Shown: positions 38,689 through 42,056 of the stretch, piece after piece
Position numbering within the stretch: position 1 is the first letter of the stretch
How the letters are laid out: the number at the start of each line of letters is the position of its first letter
Origin: Rhodanobacter denitrificans
Lineage (GTDB): Bacteria > Pseudomonadota > Gammaproteobacteria > Xanthomonadales > Rhodanobacteraceae
Reading direction: 5' to 3'
NCBI GenBank assembly: GCA_017848855.1
Contig: JAFIHF010000040.1
Location: 1-42,056 of the forward strand
Length of the DNA: 42,056 nucleotides
Notes under the pieces: generated by a model
Databases searched by the model: none
What the model saw: the letters and a program-made list of their open reading frames with translations, nothing else
What the model was told of the DNA's origin: nothing
Translations under genes and position numbers: made by a program

Positions 38689-41600
38689 CGGACGCGCCGA
38701 TGACGATCACCCGGTGGATGCACGGTCACCGCCGTTCGCTGCTGTTCCTCGCCCTGATCCTCGCCATCGGCGGCATCGCGGGCGCGTTCCGCCTGCCGGT
38801 GTCGCTGTTCCCCAATGTCTCGTTCCCGCGCGTGCGCGTGACGATCGACGCCGGCGACCAGCCCGCCGACCAGATGGTGGTGAGCGTCACCCGGCCGATG
38901 GAGGAGGCGATCCGCCGCGTGCGCGGCGTGCGCGAGGTGCGTTCCACCACCAGCCGCGGCAGCGCCGAGATCAACGTCGGCTTCGACTGGGGCGCGGACA
39001 TGGGCCGCGCCCTGCTCGACGTGGACGCCGCGATCGGCGAGGCGCTGCCGCGCCTGCCGGCCGGCGTGAACGTGGAGGCGATCCGGCTCGATCCCACGGT
39101 GTTCCCCATCCTCGCCTACAGCCTGCGCTCCGACACGCTCACGCCCACCCAGCTGCACGACATCGCCGAGTACCAGCTGCGCCCGCTGCTGTCCGGCGTC
39201 ACCGGCGTGGCCCAGGTGGACGTGCAGGGCGGCGCGGTGGCCGAGTTCCACGTCGACGTGGACGCCGGCAAGCTGCGCGCGCAAGGCCTCACCCTCGCCG
39301 ACCTCGACCATGCGGTGGCGAGCGCGGCCACCATCCAGGCGATGGGCCGCCTGCAGGATCACTACAAGCTATACCTGCTCTTGGCGAACAACCAGCCGGC
39401 CACCGCGGCGGCGCTGGGCGACATCGTGCTGCGCGCCGACGCGCACGGCGTGCTGCGCTTGAAGGACGTGGCCACGGTGGGCATGAGTCACGAACCGCAA
39501 TGGATACGCAGCACCGCCGACGGCCACGACGCGGTGCTGCTGCAGGTGTACCAGCAGCCCGCCGGCAACAGCGTGCAGATCGCCCGCGACGTGAAGCAGC
39601 GCCTCGCCGATTACGCGCGGCAGGCGCCCAAGGGCCTGCGCATCGCCAACTGGTACGACCAGACCCAGCTGGTGCTGGGCGCGGCCGGCAGCGTGCGCGA
39701 TGCGATCCTGATCGGCATCGTGCTGGCGGGCCTGGTGCTGTTCGCGTTCCTGCGCAACGCGCGGGTGATCCTGGTGGCGCTGATCGTGGTGCCGGCCACG
39801 CTGGCGATCACCGTGCTGCTGCTGACCCTGCTGCACATGAGCTTCAACATGATGACGCTGGGCGGCATGGCGGCCGCGGTGGGCCTGCTGATCGACGACG
39901 TGATCGTGATGCTGGAGCACATCATGCGCCGGCTGCGCGACGGCACCGGGCCGGTGCGCGAACGCATCGCCGGCGCGGCGTGGGAGTTCACCCGCCCGCT
40001 CACCGGCTCCAGCGCGGCCACCGTGGTGATCTTCCTGCCGCTGGCCTTCCTCACCGGCGTCACCGGCGCGTTCTTCAAGGCCTTGAGCCTGACCATGGCC
40101 AGCGCGCTGGTGATCTCCTGGCTGTTGACCTGGGTGGCGGTGCCGCTGCTGGCCGAATGGCTGATCGACGAACGGCACGCGGTGGAGCATCCGCCGAGCC
40201 GTTTTTCGCAACGCCTGCTGGCCGGCTACGAGCGCACGCTGGGCCGCCTGCTGCAGCGGCCGGTGCTGGTGCTGCTCGGCGTGGTCCCGCTGCTGCTGGT
40301 CGGCGCGCTGGCCTTCCGCCAGGTCGGCAGCGGCTTCATGCCGAAGATGGACGAGGGCGGCTTCGTGCTCGACTACCTCTCTCTGCCCGGCACCTCGCTG
40401 GACGAAACCGACCGCCTGCTGCGCCAGGTCGAGGCGATCATCCGCGCGAATCCCTATGTCGACACCTACTCGCGGCGCACCGGCCTGCAGCTGGGCGGCG
40501 GCCTCACCGAGGCGAACACCGGCGACTTCTTCGTGCGCCTGAAGAACGGCGCGCGGCCGTCCACCAGCACCGTGATGGAGCAGATCCGCGAACAGGTCGT
40601 GGCGCAGGTGCCGGGGCTGGACGTGGACGTGGCGCAGCTGATGGAAGACCTGATCGGCGACCTCACCGAGGTGCCGCAGCCGATCGAGATCAAGCTGTAC
40701 GGCGACGACGAGGCGCAGCTCGACGCCACCGCGAAGAAGGTGGCCGCGGCGATCGCCAAGGTCAGCGGCGTGGCCGAGGTGCGCGACGGCATCAAGCCCG
40801 CGGGCGATGCGCTCGACGTCACGGTCGATCCGGTCAAGGCCGGCCTCCACGGGCTCGATCCGGTGGCGGTGGCGCAGCAGGTGTCCGACGCGGTGGCCGG
40901 CAACGTGGCTGCGCAGCTGCCGCAGGGACCGAAGATGGTGGGCGTGCGCGTGTGGCTGCCGCCGGATGCGCGCGCGCAGCTGGAGCAACTGCAGGCGTTG
41001 CCGATCCGCGCCGCCGACGGCCACGTGCTGCCGCTGTCGGAGATCGCCACGATCCGCGCGGTGCAGGGTCAGCCCGAGATCAACCGCGACAACCTCAAGC
41101 GCATGGTGGCGGTCACCGCGCGCATCGTGGGCCGCGACCTCGGCTCCACCGTGGCCGACGTGAAGCAGGTGCTGGCGCAGCCCGGCCTGCTGCCGCCGGG
41201 CATGTACCACGAGCTGGGCGGCCTGTACGCGCAGCAGCGGATCGCGTTCCACGACCTTTCCATCGTGATGCTCGCCGCGATCGCGCTGGTGTTCACCCTG
41301 CTGCTGTTCCTGTACGAGAGCTTCCGCGTGGCGCTGGCGATCATGGCCGCGCCGCTGCTGGCGATGGCCGCGGTGTTCGTGGGCCTGTGGCTCACCGGCA
41401 TCGAGCTCAACATCTCGGCGATGATGGGCATGACGATGATCGTGGGCATCGTCACCGAGATCGCGATCTTCTACTTCACCGAGGCGACCGACGCCGAGCA
41501 GCGCATGCCGCTGCCCGAGGCCCTGCGTTTCGCCGGCCACCACCGCATGCGGCCGATCCTGATGTCCACCCTCGCCGCGATCCTCACCCTGCTGCCGCTG

Positions 41601-41783
41601 GCGCTGGCGATCGGCCAGGGCTCGCAGATGCAGCAGCCGCTGGCGGTGGCGATCATCGCCGGCATGCTGGTGCAGGTGCCGTTGGTGTTGCTGGTGATGC
41701 CGGTGATTTATGCCTTGCTGCGAAAATCATCAAATGGGCTTCCGCCCGAGAGGGCCGAGTCCGTCGGTATTACCGGACGCTGA
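38685..41783 (+). CDS. RND efflux transporter permease
   Basis: A 1032-residue inner-membrane proton antiporter. TM1 is near 12-30 (LLFLALILAIGGIAGAFRLP). Helix bundles lie near 335-540 and 850-1015, with two large periplasmic loops between. The TM4 region reads VGLLIDDVIVMLEHI (about 400-415), with paired Asp for proton transfer. Porter-domain signatures include GSGFMPKMDEGGFVLDYLSLPGTS, which resembles CzcA/HME and unclassified RND pumps, but it lacks a clear Met-rich metal path. The substrate is not predictable: metal versus organic solute is open. The GTG at 38685 overlaps the adaptor stop; an in-frame ATG at 38700 is an alternative. The unusual tail SSNGLPPERAESVGITGR runs close to a repeat. 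Confidence 0.93.
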   Translation: MTDAPMTITRWMHGHRRSLLFLALILAIGGIAGAFRLPVSLFPNVSFPRVRVTIDAGDQPADQMVVSVTRPMEEAIRRVRGVREVRSTTSRGSAEINVGFDWGADMGRALLDVDAAIGEALPRLPAGVNVEAIRLDPTVFPILAYSLRSDTLTPTQLHDIAEYQLRPLLSGVTGVAQVDVQGGAVAEFHVDVDAGKLRAQGLTLADLDHAVASAATIQAMGRLQDHYKLYLLLANNQPATAAALGDIVLRADAHGVLRLKDVATVGMSHEPQWIRSTADGHDAVLLQVYQQPAGNSVQIARDVKQRLADYARQAPKGLRIANWYDQTQLVLGAAGSVRDAILIGIVLAGLVLFAFLRNARVILVALIVVPATLAITVLLLTLLHMSFNMMTLGGMAAAVGLLIDDVIVMLEHIMRRLRDGTGPVRERIAGAAWEFTRPLTGSSAATVVIFLPLAFLTGVTGAFFKALSLTMASALVISWLLTWVAVPLLAEWLIDERHAVEHPPSRFSQRLLAGYERTLGRLLQRPVLVLLGVVPLLLVGALAFRQVGSGFMPKMDEGGFVLDYLSLPGTSLDETDRLLRQVEAIIRANPYVDTYSRRTGLQLGGGLTEANTGDFFVRLKNGARPSTSTVMEQIREQVVAQVPGLDVDVAQLMEDLIGDLTEVPQPIEIKLYGDDEAQLDATAKKVAAAIAKVSGVAEVRDGIKPAGDALDVTVDPVKAGLHGLDPVAVAQQVSDAVAGNVAAQLPQGPKMVGVRVWLPPDARAQLEQLQALPIRAADGHVLPLSEIATIRAVQGQPEINRDNLKRMVAVTARIVGRDLGSTVADVKQVLAQPGLLPPGMYHELGGLYAQQRIAFHDLSIVMLAAIALVFTLLLFLYESFRVALAIMAAPLLAMAAVFVGLWLTGIELNISAMMGMTMIVGIVTEIAIFYFTEATDAEQRMPLPEALRFAGHHRMRPILMSTLAAILTLLPLALAIGQGSQMQQPLAVAIIAGMLVQVPLVLLVMPVIYALLRKSSNGLPPERAESVGITGR

Positions 41784-41796
41784 GTAGCGCGAACCC

Positions 41797-41831
41797 GCTT
41801 GCCGTTCTCCCTCTCCCCGCCGGGGAGAGGG
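41797..41831. repeat. CCCTCTCCCC palindrome with shared 21-base motif
   Basis: CCCTCTCCCC (41809-41818), loop GCC, GGGGAGAGGG (41822-41831). Bases 41797-41817 are the exact reverse complement of the 21-base unit found in tandem at 34085-34126. It lies 13 bases after the RND permease stop and may serve as the 3' hairpin of the efflux mRNA. Between it and 41918 nothing else is recognisable. Confidence 0.75.
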
Positions 41832-41917
41832 CTGGGGTGAGGGGCGGGTGCTCGCGAGAACCTCCCACTTCTGCAATTTGGCTCGTCTGTGGCGGGCTTT
41901 CGGGCGCCTGCCGCAAG

Positions 41918-42056
41918 TGAACCGCCCCGGGATTCTCGGAGGCTCCAACTCTTGAGAGGATGGAGCGATGGAAACCCCGAAGAAGAAGACCCCAACGTAC
42001 TCGCCGGAAGTCCGCGAGCGGACCGTCCGGATGGTGTTTGAACACCGTGCTGAATA
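41918..42056 (+). mobile_element. Left end of an IS3-family insertion sequence (truncated by window)
   Basis: The sequence beginning TGAACCGCCCCGGGATTC at 41918 looks like the left terminal inverted repeat of an IS3-family element (ends typically begin TG), followed 50 bp later by an OrfA-type reading frame. The right end and any target duplication lie outside the window. It inserted downstream of the RND efflux operon without visibly breaking a gene. Confidence 0.75.
41968..42056 (+). CDS. IS3-family transposase OrfA, N-terminal fragment
   Basis: An ATG at 41968, preceded by GGATGGAGCG, encodes METPKKKTPTYSPEVRERTV and continues RMVFEHRAEY to the window end (29 complete codons). YSPEVRERTVRMVFEH is the characteristic start of the IS3-family helix-turn-helix OrfA, which with OrfB (made by frameshift) forms the transposase. 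Only the first 29 residues are visible, so activity and subgroup cannot be judged. Confidence 0.88.
   Translation, partial: METPKKKTPTYSPEVRERTVRMVFEHRAE

Overview
The window is GC-rich chromosomal DNA of a gammaproteobacterium. The gene content and order (ruvB-ybgC-tolQRAB-pal-cpoB-queE-queC-tRNA-Lys), an OxyR with the classical C199/C208 pair, a SapC-family protein, an alpha-amino-acid-ester-hydrolase-type enzyme and the style of the intergenic palindromes point to Xanthomonadales, most likely Rhodanobacteraceae (Dyella, Rhodanobacter, Frateuria or Luteibacter-like). The family assignment is inference from protein character and synteny, not from a search.

Layout. 1-366: start of a CorA-type Mg2+ channel gene, leftward, cut by the window edge. 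544-7064: ruvB followed by the complete Tol-Pal envelope operon (ybgC, tolQ, tolR, tolA, tolB, pal, cpoB), with overlapping or near-overlapping junctions. 7078-8791: 7-deazaguanine genes queE and queC, then tRNA-Lys(TTT) with its own promoter and a strong terminator. 8806-14034, leftward: a YncE-like beta-propeller, a TVP38/DedA-like membrane protein, a zinc nucleoside deaminase, glnS (the last three coupled), and a MASE2-GGDEF diguanylate cyclase. 14179-15761, rightward: DUF2007 protein, apt, msrA. 15698-19937, leftward: a four-gene set made of rubrerythrin, a GlpC/HdrD-like Fe-S protein, a DUF3501 protein and a membrane-anchored unknown, preceded by oxyR, which has an OxyR-like half site in front of it. 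20104-22785: an exported M1 aminopeptidase. 23093-29049: a V4R-like cysteine-rich protein, a 1375-residue membrane protein that looks like an internal duplication, and prmC. 29060-29625: a ParE-type toxin with an antitoxin. 29734-33504: dxs, an HNH endonuclease and a SapC-family gene preceded by an overlapping 15-codon leader. 34139-41783: an exported CocE/AEH-type ester hydrolase, then an overlapping tripartite RND efflux operon. 41918-end: left end of an IS3-family element.

Intergenic DNA is unusually rich in palindromic repeats of several families (REP-like, GA/CT-armed, ATTCCCGC-type, CCCTCTCCCC-type and a multi-hairpin array). The two most promising under-described items are (1) the rubrerythrin / Fe-S / DUF3501 / unknown operon beside oxyR, plausibly a peroxide or sulfur redox module, and (2) the duplicated giant membrane protein with its V4R-like neighbour. 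No CRISPR array, prophage or classical defence island is seen. The only obvious mobile DNA is the IS3-type end; the toxin-antitoxin pair is the only other typical accessory unit.
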